Shown piece by piece: positions 52,318-60,208 of a stretch of 64,000 nt of DNA. The position numbers and the translations under genes are program-made. The stretch is taken from positions 274,346-338,345 of the forward strand of contig NZ_LMUH01000013.1 in assembly GCF_009766105.1 (NCBI RefSeq), written 5' to 3'. A model generated the notes under the pieces. That model was not told where the DNA came from. It did no database searches and was given only the letters and a program-made list of their open reading frames with translations. The DNA is from Granulicella sp. S156 (GTDB taxonomy: Bacteria; Acidobacteriota; Terriglobia; Terriglobales; Acidobacteriaceae). Numbering within the stretch: the stretch's first letter is position 1; every line of letters begins with the position of its first letter.

Positions 52318-52875
52318 TCAGTCGTACAGAGAAACGCTGCTCTCCGTCGTAGTGATGATTTGTTTACCTCTCCCGGCTGGTATTCGCCGAGCGGGCGGTA
52401 AGGTAGGGTCAGTCGGGTATGCAGTTCCATCGAAAGAGAGCTTGGCTTCGTACTCGCTTCCGACCTCACGTCCACGAACGTTCACACCTATATCAGGATG
52501 CCCATGTTCCATGGATGGGAGGATCCGCACCGGAAGCTGAACTATACTCATGTCGCCAAGAATCTTGAAAGAAGCGCCGGAACGTTCTAAAACGAGCAAC
52601 ATGCACCCACCACTGCCACACCAGCCTTGCCCAGAGACATATACGATTTGTTCCTCGGTTGCCACGCTCTTTGTAGCCACAGAAACAACGGTAATTCGAG
52701 TGCTCTTATCTGGAGACGCTCGTCTCGGATTTAGATAGCTTCGGAGAAACATCTTCAGTGCTTCCGGCGTGATGTTTTGTTTCGAAATGCCCTGCTGTCC
52801 GTCCAGACATTGGACCGAGACCGTCAATGTTAAGACGCTGACTACCAACCCTCGGGTGAATAGTAGCTTGTACAT
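52318..52875 (-). CDS. Secreted hypothetical protein (185 residues)
   Basis: ATG 52875 follows AGGAG by nine bases. The N-terminus is a signal peptide (MYKLLFTRGLVVSVLTLTVS). The body has ITPEALKMFLRSYL, then beta strands with GWCGSGGCMLLVLE (possible disulfide) and the end SLYD. No family is recognised. An in-frame ATG upstream at 52947 is disfavoured. It lies in a repeat-rich area. Confidence 0.6.
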   Translation of the reverse strand: MYKLLFTRGLVVSVLTLTVSVQCLDGQQGISKQNITPEALKMFLRSYLNPRRASPDKSTRITVVSVATKSVATEEQIVYVSGQGWCGSGGCMLLVLERSGASFKILGDMSIVQLPVRILPSMEHGHPDIGVNVRGREVGSEYEAKLSFDGTAYPTDPTLPPARRIPAGRGKQIITTTESSVSLYD

Positions 52876-53254
52876 AATCAATCGCTCCTGCAAGCATTTA
52901 TAGTCGTGTCGAAGGGTGCTAAAAAGGACACGTTTCGTTAACGGCACCGGTTAGCCTGCCCTGAGCGTAGTCGAACGGGTGCCGTAAAAGCTTCCATCGC
53001 AATACGGTTTTAGCCGCCGTGGTAACGCGCTACGATCTTCAGCAACCTCTCAAACCAGCCCAGAAGGGGCGGCACTATCACAGCCCAGGGTGAAACCCCG
53101 GGTTACGGAACAAGCTCAGAGCAGAGGGCTGAAAGTCCGACCTATCGGTCGTGCCACAATTGGGTGGTTCATCTTTTTGCGAAGGGTGGATATCGCCTTG
53201 AATCATCTCCCTATTATTCCTTTATCGTGCGCTCATCTGGCGAGCCGGTGATGA
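52876..53254. other. Gene-free stretch with dispersed repeats
   Basis: Copies of CCCTGAGCGTAGTCGAACGG (about 52958), CAGCCCAGAAGGGGCGGCAC (about 53057), GAGCAGAGGGCTGAAAGTCC (about 53118) and the GCCACAATTGGGTGG repeat (about 53152) fill it. They mark the left border of the low-GC KAP/RES island. Confidence 0.6.
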
Positions 53255-54508
53255 TCACCATTCCTCTTCGTCATAATCACTATCAATCCAAATACTATCT
53301 TCGGTCAAAAGCACAAGCCGTTGGTCGTGCTTGTACTCAATTGACGTTGTGGTGTGCAGAGCGATGCTCTGGTCGACGTAGGACAATGGGAAGTTGCCCT
53401 CCACGTCCGGGAAAAGCACAATATTTGTTCCTTCAGATCGCTGAACCGATTGGAAAAGCACTCCGTCGAAATGCAAATCGTGTACGTGTGCGAGGTATTC
53501 AGCTAGAGTTTGTGTAATGATGTAGTCTGTTTCTCGACCGGGAATGATTGGCTGTGAGATAAGTTTCTGCAGTCGCCTGAGAAAAACCCCCTTTTCACAT
53601 TCTTCTTCGAAATCGGGCTGAAAATAGCTCAGGTTGGTATACGACCGCTCAAGCCTGCTGAAATCAAGCAGTCGTAGAGGCTTTGTAGTACGCAATTTTA
53701 TGACTGCCGTGTCATTACCAAGTGCTGGTCGCACTTCCGCTAGACATGTCTCGCAATCCAGAGACCCGTAGAGGACAGTTACACCTTCTGCATTCATGCG
53801 GCCTGAACGCGCATGCTCTGATGGAGTTGGACCAACGTTCTTTAAAGGATCTAAAAAAGCTTCTTTAATAGTTGCAGTGGACCCGCATATTCTAGCTCTA
53901 TAAAACTCTGATCCCTGAGGAAATGACCTAACTACTTCATCCCTTGCCCCGCTCTCGCTCCAAGCTTGTCTTGTTTCGACACCCTCAAATAGTTCTGTAA
54001 ACAGAGTTTTTGCTGATGAGCTAAAGAATCGCCTTCTATGCTTCAACTCATCGAGGGCAAGATCCCATTTTTCGATATACCTGTACGGTCGGGTTGGAAG
54101 GGGGACGTAGACTTGGCTACTGTCAAAGAATGCTTGTTCTCCATCTTGTGGGCGAACGTCTTCGTTCTTCTCTAAAGCCTCGACAATCTCATCTTCAAAG
54201 CCCAGGTAGGTGCCGATTACTTCCTGAAGATGGTGCGACAATGGATCTCCCACCTGCTCCCACCACTCGCTGTCATCTTCGCCAAATCGCTTTACGTCCT
54301 CGCCCTGAGCAAAGTGCTTGCGCATGACCGGATCGAGAACAGCAGAAAAGTCATCGGGAGCGAACGCCGCTCTGTCGTGGTTACCGCAGAGAGTGCATTC
54401 TGCAATCTCACCGCGGTCTTGGATAATCCGTTTGAGATATTCGTCTTCAATACAATGCCAACATACCGCAGCAGCCACGTTGCCTCCGCGAGCACGGAAC
54501 AAGAACAT
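53255..54508 (-). CDS. RES-domain toxin-like protein with HEPN/RES N-terminal zinc domain
   Basis: About 417 residues from ATG 54508. The N-terminus carries a zinc finger (CWHC and CTLCG) and the acidic helical region of the HEPN/RES N-terminal domain. From about 200 the RES domain shows FYRARICG, the Gly-rich GRMNAEGVTVLYGSLD and the TCLAEVRP Glu typical of RES NAD+-degrading toxins. RES enzymes phosphorolyse NAD+ in toxin-antitoxin systems. No antitoxin gene is next to it; the KAP gene is immediately upstream on the same strand. TTG 54574 or GTG 54478 (behind GGAGG) are alternative starts. Confidence 0.75.
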   Translation of the reverse strand: MFLFRARGGNVAAAVCWHCIEDEYLKRIIQDRGEIAECTLCGNHDRAAFAPDDFSAVLDPVMRKHFAQGEDVKRFGEDDSEWWEQVGDPLSHHLQEVIGTYLGFEDEIVEALEKNEDVRPQDGEQAFFDSSQVYVPLPTRPYRYIEKWDLALDELKHRRRFFSSSAKTLFTELFEGVETRQAWSESGARDEVVRSFPQGSEFYRARICGSTATIKEAFLDPLKNVGPTPSEHARSGRMNAEGVTVLYGSLDCETCLAEVRPALGNDTAVIKLRTTKPLRLLDFSRLERSYTNLSYFQPDFEEECEKGVFLRRLQKLISQPIIPGRETDYIITQTLAEYLAHVHDLHFDGVLFQSVQRSEGTNIVLFPDVEGNFPLSYVDQSIALHTTTSIEYKHDQRLVLLTEDSIWIDSDYDEEEW

Positions 54509-54583
54509 GCTCTGGTGAAACTGGTAATGACAAATGTTCTTGTGCTGACCTGCTAATTGCTGATAACAAGCCAACTTTTGAGA

Positions 54584-56872
54584 CTAATTCCAGGTACGCG
54601 GGTCTTCGTCGCTCTTTCCAGCTTTGCGGCGCTCCATTGCCTTTTCAAATGCTTTTACTGCCACACTCTCGCTCTCGCTTATGTCATTGAGGGACATAAG
54701 GCCAAGTCTGGACTCAATCGTAGCGACGGGAACCAACGAGTTAATCTCGCCGCTACGGATATATCGTCGCGCCTCACCGACATGATCGCTAATTCCTTGT
54801 CGTGTTGATCGCAGGACAAAGGACTCAAGGAACCGCAGCATGCCTGCTTTTTTCTGCGTCATTTCGTCCGCATATTTCGCGGCAGCTTCAGGCTGGCCCC
54901 GTTCTCGCCACATGTGTAGCAATCGTCCAACTTTCGGATGATCTGCCAGTACCCCCGAGTCTGCCGCATCTCTTATTTTCTGGAGTCCTATCGTATCCTT
55001 CAAATTTATAAGATCCGACTCTGGAATGAGCCGCTCCGCTCCGTCGTTTGGGTTTTCAGCAGCGATTTGATCTAGGAACTGAAGTGGCAAGAACAATCCG
55101 AGCGTGTTATGCATCGAGTTTCTAAGAATCGAGATGCGCACGCTCAAATCTTGTAGCTTTTCGAGGGCCCGATCGACCAAGAAACCGGCTCGCCAGGATG
55201 CGGGAACGTCGAACATTGTTCGGTTTTCGTCAGAGATAGAATCTCCAATATCAAATATGGCAGTAATGTATGGTTCAACTTGTAAGGACTCTAGGTCGTC
55301 TTGATATACGCCGAGTTCCTCCATGGCCAGATTGCCCAGACCTTGAGCGAAGAGTGCTTCCAGCTCTGATCGCAGTTCTTGCCGGTCTCCGCGAGCATCC
55401 AGCAGGCGGCTAATTGTGGCCTGCGGAAGCTCCCCTCCAGAAATCGCAAGGCGGAAGTATCGATCAAATACTTTCCGCGAACATACGCGCAAATCCCGGT
55501 ACCACTGGGATCCATAGTCTTGCGCATAATTCGGGCCGTCAAAAGCCCATTCGACAGTTGGAAAGAGATGCTTGACGAGCGCTATTAGCTGGTTCTGATG
55601 GGTGTTTTGACCCAAGCTCACTATGGAGTTGAGTGCCTTCTTGGCGACTGAGGCGTCGCCGCCCTCTGACCTAGACGTGGTGAGAAGAGATTTGTTAGCT
55701 TGCAAAGACGCGTAGACATCTGGCTCAAAGAGTCGCATCGTTTCAAGAACTATTAGGTCAATGGGATTGACCTCGAAGGCACCCTCAACGGACAAAAGTG
55801 AGATGTGGAAGGCTAGGGTTGAAAGAAATCGATTTACATCCCGTAGCGTCGCAAAGTAAGAGTTGAGGCCTGAAAAAAAAACGTTGCCCCAACGTTTCCT
55901 ATCAAAACGCTTTGAGACGCCTTCTTTCGCAAGAAGCAAATCGAGGCCTTGAAAAAGGACCGATCTTACGCGGTCGGCGTCAATCATTGGAACGTCAAAT
56001 GCGACCTGCACGACTTTCTCCAAATAATCTCTTCCGGACAGCTTGAGAGACTCCGATATGCTATTCTCAACAATTTTTCGGTCGCAGAGGACTAAATAAA
56101 TGAGATTCGGAAAATCTCCATTTGCCTTAATTAACTGAAAGACTTCAAGAAGCTCCTCTGGTGTTAAGCGATCGAGGTCATCAAGGACAGCCAAAATCGG
56201 AGTTTTCATCTTCTGCAAGTCTGCGGCAAGTTCTGTTTTTACTTCCGTGAGGCTTTTTGCACCTGTATCGACTCCAGCTTCAAAGAAAGCAATTGTGGCA
56301 TTTACAAGTTTTGTGCTGAATGAGAGCAGACCAATGAAAAATGCAAGAAGACCAGCCACTACGGAGAGTGCTCGGGACTGAAGCAATCCGGTACTAAGGA
56401 GAACTAAGGCGCAAACCATAAAAATAGTGCTGATCGTGTGTCGTAAGAGATTGACTATCTCCTGTCCCCCTCGCAATCTTGAAGCCCAGCGCCGATAGCG
56501 GTTCAACGTTTTTTTACGGCTTTCATTCGTTCCTAGATCGCCCTTTCCTAGGGCAATGCCTAACTCATCGAAAAAGGCAGCACTTAACTGTGGCCGATTT
56601 GCACGTTGCCATGGATTAAAGTCAAAAACGCGCAAGCTTGGAGCCGTTTCAGAGAGATAGTCGATCATCATGTTTTTGATCGAGGATTTCCCATTGCCCC
56701 ACGCCCCATAGAGGGCTATTACGAGGCTGTCGCGGCCTGACCATTCTCGAATCGCGGTCGCAAGAGCTTCAGCAAATCCTCGACGGTCGAGCAGGTCTTC
56801 GCTTCGAACGTCTATAGGTCTGTCCGAGGAGAGCCAGTCCGTCGAAGAAAGAGGTTTGTCTTTTTTGTCCAT
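54584..56872 (-). CDS. KAP-family P-loop NTPase with membrane helices
   Basis: A 762-residue protein. Walker A GAWGNGKSS is at 56-64, Walker B ILAVLDDLDRL at 226-236, and two membrane helices (about 145-165 and 168-190) are inserted between them, the defining layout of KAP NTPases. The long C-terminal helical half is unassigned. KAP proteins include PifA of plasmid F, which excludes phage T7. TATACT lies 15 bases before ATG 56872 with no clear ribosome site. The gene is AT-rich and reads into the RES gene. Confidence 0.87.
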   Translation of the reverse strand: MDKKDKPLSSTDWLSSDRPIDVRSEDLLDRRGFAEALATAIREWSGRDSLVIALYGAWGNGKSSIKNMMIDYLSETAPSLRVFDFNPWQRANRPQLSAAFFDELGIALGKGDLGTNESRKKTLNRYRRWASRLRGGQEIVNLLRHTISTIFMVCALVLLSTGLLQSRALSVVAGLLAFFIGLLSFSTKLVNATIAFFEAGVDTGAKSLTEVKTELAADLQKMKTPILAVLDDLDRLTPEELLEVFQLIKANGDFPNLIYLVLCDRKIVENSISESLKLSGRDYLEKVVQVAFDVPMIDADRVRSVLFQGLDLLLAKEGVSKRFDRKRWGNVFFSGLNSYFATLRDVNRFLSTLAFHISLLSVEGAFEVNPIDLIVLETMRLFEPDVYASLQANKSLLTTSRSEGGDASVAKKALNSIVSLGQNTHQNQLIALVKHLFPTVEWAFDGPNYAQDYGSQWYRDLRVCSRKVFDRYFRLAISGGELPQATISRLLDARGDRQELRSELEALFAQGLGNLAMEELGVYQDDLESLQVEPYITAIFDIGDSISDENRTMFDVPASWRAGFLVDRALEKLQDLSVRISILRNSMHNTLGLFLPLQFLDQIAAENPNDGAERLIPESDLINLKDTIGLQKIRDAADSGVLADHPKVGRLLHMWRERGQPEAAAKYADEMTQKKAGMLRFLESFVLRSTRQGISDHVGEARRYIRSGEINSLVPVATIESRLGLMSLNDISESESVAVKAFEKAMERRKAGKSDEDPRTWN

Positions 56873-57009
56873 GATTGGATGGGGAGAAGTATACGCGCAA
56901 CCAAATCTCTTTTAGTGAAAATCAGTACAGGCACTCTTGTATTGATTGAACAGAATGCAAGCTCTCGAATGAGCGGCAACTCCGCAACTGATCCAGTGCG
57001 AGTAACAGG

Positions 57010-57200
57010 CTACCTTGCTATTGTCGACGGCAGGCGCGTACCCAGCACGAACCCCACCAAAAGTATCGTCAGCACCAGCGCCAATAGCGATAGTCACGTT
57101 CGCGCAGCAAGACGATCAGCATCAAGACCTCGCGCAGACCGGCAGCAGAAGAAACAGCGCAATCCGAATCGTCACGAATCGCATGTCTCGCGGCACTGCC
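57010..57200 (-). pseudogene. Decayed copy of the DUF1634 gene
   Basis: On the minus strand this segment matches the intact DUF1634 gene (58156-58497) closely: the blocks around ATTGCGCTGTTT, GCTGATCGTCTTGCTGCGCG and TTTTGGTGGGGTTCGTGCTG all align. Small deletions shift the frame and create stops, so no full product is possible. The longer + strand frame here (56879-57310) is a shadow. The copy lies on the right side of the KAP/RES island, about 1 kb from the intact gene. Confidence 0.7.
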
Positions 57201-57300
57201 AGCTAGTACGTGCTCATCCGCGAGTTGATCAATACCAGCCCGTGTCCTGGCACCTCTTTACACCTTCACGAGAAATGCTCTATCCGCAAAAGATCGCCGC

Positions 57301-57723
57301 TTATAGATGATGGCACCAGCGAAAGTGTAGATACTCCTCGATGCCAATGAGAACCAGAGTAGCCAGTGACAAAATCATCTGTACTCGCTCCATACGGATC
57401 TTCTTCGGACTCAGTGGTAGTTGACGCCATTGCGAAGCCGGACGATTGCGGAGACGGCGCACCTGCATCAGGATCAACAGATTGAGCGAGGAGCCGAGTA
57501 GCGCCAGCACCATCATCGGTACTCGAATCCAGTCCTGGTGAAACCAGTCCACGGCTGTTCCGATTCCGGCGCTTATCGCAAGGGAGCCTACCCCAATCAC
57601 CAGCCGCAGGCCGTCAACAGCTGCAAAGAAGGTACAGATGCTTTGCAGAACCGCAAAAAAGAAGCTGGACCAACCGATGACGCCCTGAACTCTGTCATTC
57701 TCGCTGGGCATCAGACGTGACAT
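57301..57723 (-). CDS. Small membrane protein, function unknown
   Basis: A 140-residue protein with four hydrophobic segments (about 15-35, 38-58, 68-88, 112-130) and a basic loop RRLRNRPASQWRQLPLSPKK. I do not recognise the family. ATG 57723 has a weak site; ATG 57711 is an alternative. It is on the same strand as the DUF1634/TauE unit but separated by the palindromic element, so probably a separate transcript. Confidence 0.6.
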   Translation of the reverse strand: MSRLMPSENDRVQGVIGWSSFFFAVLQSICTFFAAVDGLRLVIGVGSLAISAGIGTAVDWFHQDWIRVPMMVLALLGSSLNLLILMQVRRLRNRPASQWRQLPLSPKKIRMERVQMILSLATLVLIGIEEYLHFRWCHHL

Positions 57724-57853
57724 GAAGGCCGGCGCTTAGTGAGGAAGTTTGCCATCGGTGGAGTCTGTTCCGTAGAAGAGTGCATGGGTACCATTTTCCC
57801 CAAATCGTAACAGATGATTGTCAGCAGAATGTCTTTTATGAAATGACGCATGC

Positions 57854-58092
57854 TGAACAAATCGGGTGCCCCATCTTCGCGACGGTTTCATCGTCGCTAA
57901 GGTGGGCATCGGGCGAAGCCCGACCGCACCCGCCCATGCGCGCATCCCCCATATCGTTCGTACCACCAAGCCAGATGTCAGATACATAACACCAAGGAAA
58001 ATGGAAAGATGGGCAGGAGCGGTTCGCTTCGCGAATGCCCACCTTAGTCGCGCAAAGAACGCGCGCCGAAGATGGGGCACCCGATTTGTTCA
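57854..58092. mobile_element. 239-bp palindromic element with 26-bp terminal inverted repeats
   Basis: Bases 57854-57879 (beginning TGAACAAATCGGGTGCCCCA) are the exact complement of 58067-58092. A second inverted pair, GCTAAGGTGGGCAT and ATGCCCACCTTAG, lies inside. Partial relatives of the end (GGGTGCCCCATCCTTTCGC) occur near 41398 and 53155. The element has no coding capacity. It occupies most of the 430-base gap between the small membrane gene and DUF1634. Confidence 0.7.
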
Positions 58093-58155
58093 ACTCTCCT
58101 TCATCCTCTCCTAATCAGAAGATCGTGCAATGCTTCTAAGCTCCCTAGTTGCAGC

Positions 58156-58497
58156 CTATCTCGCTATCGCACCGGGTACGCGCGTCCCGAGCACAAACCC
58201 CACCAAAAGTATCGTCAACACCAGCGCTGCAATCGCACTAAACCGATAGTCACGTTCGCGCAGGAAGACGATCAGCATCAAGACCACGCGCAGCACCGGC
58301 AGCAGAATAAACAACGCAATCCCAATCGCGACAAGGTGCAGGTTCTGCAGCACTGCCAGATGATGAGCGCTCAAAGCCAAAACAAGCCCCAAGGCGATGG
58401 CCGCCGAGGCTATCCAACAGCCATAGTCCAACACTTCCGCCAACAGCGACTCCAGCGGAAGAGAACGCGATTCGTCGTGATTCATCGTCTTCCTCAT
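58156..58497 (-). CDS. DUF1634 membrane protein
   Basis: A 113-residue protein with three membrane helices (about 28-46, 55-76, 86-108) and the family motif LLAEVLDYGCWIASA. DUF1634 genes usually accompany TauE/SafE exporters. The start overlaps the TauE/SafE gene end by four bases, so the two are coupled. A decayed copy lies about 1 kb away at 57010-57200. Confidence 0.87.
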   Translation of the reverse strand: MRKTMNHDESRSLPLESLLAEVLDYGCWIASAAIALGLVLALSAHHLAVLQNLHLVAIGIALFILLPVLRVVLMLIVFLRERDYRFSAIAALVLTILLVGFVLGTRVPGAIAR

Positions 58498-59354
58498 GAA
58501 TGGCTAGATAAGTGAATGCCGAAGGCCTGCAGCACCATCTGGACGCTCAGCGCCACCAGCACCACGACAAACAGCAGACGGATCTTGTCGTTCGGCACGC
58601 GCATCAGAATGCGCGCGCCGAGCACTGAACCCACCACCGACCCCAGCGCCACCGGCCCGGCGATAGCAGTCACGATGTCGCCGCGCAGAAAGTAGGCCCC
58701 CGCACTCGTCGCTGCCGTCACGCCGATCATGAAGTTGGAAGTAGCCGACGAAACCTTGATGGGCAGGCGCAGCGCGGAGTCCATCGCAGGAATCTTTAGC
58801 ACACCGCTGCCGATGCCCAGCAGCGCCGAGATCAATCCTGCGCCATACATCAGCGCCATCCCCAGAGGCACCTGCTGCACTCGATACGGAATATCGCGCC
58901 CCAGCGTGCGATCGGGATAGTTCGAGTCCAGCCGCAGGATCGTCCCCCACTGTCCGGGATTCGCTACGGCAGAGCTGGCGGCTGGGTCGCCGCGCTTGGC
59001 CAGCATCTGCTGGGCGGAGAGCAGGAGAATCGCGGCAAAGAGGAAGAACAGATACGACACCGGGATCACGCCAATGAGGAGCACACCCGTCAACGCGCCC
59101 AGAGTCGTGGCGACCTCCAGCACAATCGCGAGGCGGATGTTGGTGAGCCGGCCCTTGAGATACGGCTTCGCGCTGCCGCACGAGCAGGCGATCACCGAGA
59201 CCAGGCTCGCGCCGATGGCGGTATGGATGTCGATGTGCCCGAACATCGTAAGGATTGGCACCATAAAGATCCCGCCCGCCATGCCGAGCATTCCACCCAG
59301 CGCGCTGGCTCCCAGGGCCACCGCAAACAACCATAGAGTCACCTCACTCGACAT
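58494..59354 (-). CDS. TauE/SafE-family sulfite/anion exporter
   Basis: A 286-residue protein with about eight membrane helices in two repeats, including GGMLGMAGGIFMVPILTMFG and the second-half GIGSGVLKIPAMD. The family exports sulfite, sulfoacetate or related anions across the inner membrane; which one is unknown. It starts one base after the stop of a GntR regulator and overlaps DUF1634 downstream, making a three-gene operon. Confidence 0.88.
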   Translation of the reverse strand: MSSEVTLWLFAVALGASALGGMLGMAGGIFMVPILTMFGHIDIHTAIGASLVSVIACSCGSAKPYLKGRLTNIRLAIVLEVATTLGALTGVLLIGVIPVSYLFFLFAAILLLSAQQMLAKRGDPAASSAVANPGQWGTILRLDSNYPDRTLGRDIPYRVQQVPLGMALMYGAGLISALLGIGSGVLKIPAMDSALRLPIKVSSATSNFMIGVTAATSAGAYFLRGDIVTAIAGPVALGSVVGSVLGARILMRVPNDKIRLLFVVVLVALSVQMVLQAFGIHLSSHS

Positions 59355-59355
59355 C

Positions 59356-60108
59356 TCAAAGGCCTCCGGCCGGGCTGCGGCGTGCGAGCCGGGTTACGAA
59401 TCGAACCTGATCGCCACGGTAGTAGAGCCTCTCGTAGTCGATCGGCTGCGGCCCCGCACAGTAGGAGGTTCGCTCGATCAGGAAGATGGGGCTGCCCACG
59501 GCGATACCCAGCGCCCTCGCGATCACGGCATCGGCGGAGACGGCCTCCAGCCGATACTCCGCCTCCACCAGCGGCATGTTGTACTTCTGTTCGAGCAGCG
59601 AGAAGATCGGCTCAATCTCCAGATCGTTTTCCATCACCTTCTCGCCGATCTCGCGCGGCAGATAGGTCTCGTCGAACGAAATCGGCACGTTGTCCGCGAG
59701 CCGCACCCGCTGAATCCGCACCACCAGCGTTCCAGCGGCCAGCGCCAGTTGCCGCGCGACCGACTCGCTCGCCGGAACGACCTGCTTGTCGACCAGCCGG
59801 GCCGTGGCCCGCCGCCCCAGCGCCTGCATGTCTTCGACGAAGCCGCTCAGCTCAGTCAGTTCCTGGGTGATCTTGGGCTGCGTGACGAAGGTCCCCTTGC
59901 CCCGCCGAATCTCCACCAGCCCCCGCCGGATCAGGTTCTGCACGGTCTGCCGTACGGTCGTTCGACTCACCGCAAACCGCTCGATCAGGCTCTCTTCGTT
60001 GGGCAGCCGGCTGCCGGGCGGATAGGTGCCATCGGCAATGCTGGCGGCCAGCACGGCCTCCACCTGGGCATAGAGCGGCAGCGAACTACTTAATAGACCA
60101 TCGGCCAT
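59356..60108 (-). CDS. GntR-family regulator with UTRA domain (HutC-like)
   Basis: A 250-residue protein: N-terminal winged helix (ERFAVSRTTVRQTVQNLIRR, GKGTFV) and C-terminal UTRA ligand-binding domain (RVRLADNVPISFDETYLP, IFLIERTSY). It precedes TauE/SafE by one base, so it probably senses the exporter's substrate. A 28-bp palindrome lies four bases upstream of its start codon. ATG 60108 has no ribosome site. Confidence 0.92.
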   Translation of the reverse strand: MADGLLSSSLPLYAQVEAVLAASIADGTYPPGSRLPNEESLIERFAVSRTTVRQTVQNLIRRGLVEIRRGKGTFVTQPKITQELTELSGFVEDMQALGRRATARLVDKQVVPASESVARQLALAAGTLVVRIQRVRLADNVPISFDETYLPREIGEKVMENDLEIEPIFSLLEQKYNMPLVEAEYRLEAVSADAVIARALGIAVGSPIFLIERTSYCAGPQPIDYERLYYRGDQVRFVTRLARRSPAGGL

Positions 60109-60112
60109 ATAT

Positions 60113-60140
60113 ACATAATGACATCATGATGTCATTATGT
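60113..60140. promoter_or_regulatory. 28-bp perfect palindromic operator of the GntR/TauE operon
   Basis: The half-site ACATAATGACATCA is followed directly by its exact complement TGATGTCATTATGT. It ends four bases before the gntR start codon and overlaps the -10-like TATGTA on the minus strand. This position suits autorepression of the whole operon. The spacing leaves almost no leader, so the transcript may begin at the start codon. Confidence 0.7.
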
Positions 60141-60208
60141 AAAGAGTGGAATATCACCTCAAACGCTTCAAATGCAGCAGAATGCTGAAGAACTCAACAA
60201 GGTAACCC

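Noticed and set aside
56879-57310. 143-codon + strand frame next to the KAP gene
   Set aside because: It crosses the decayed DUF1634 copy on the opposite strand and lacks start signals.
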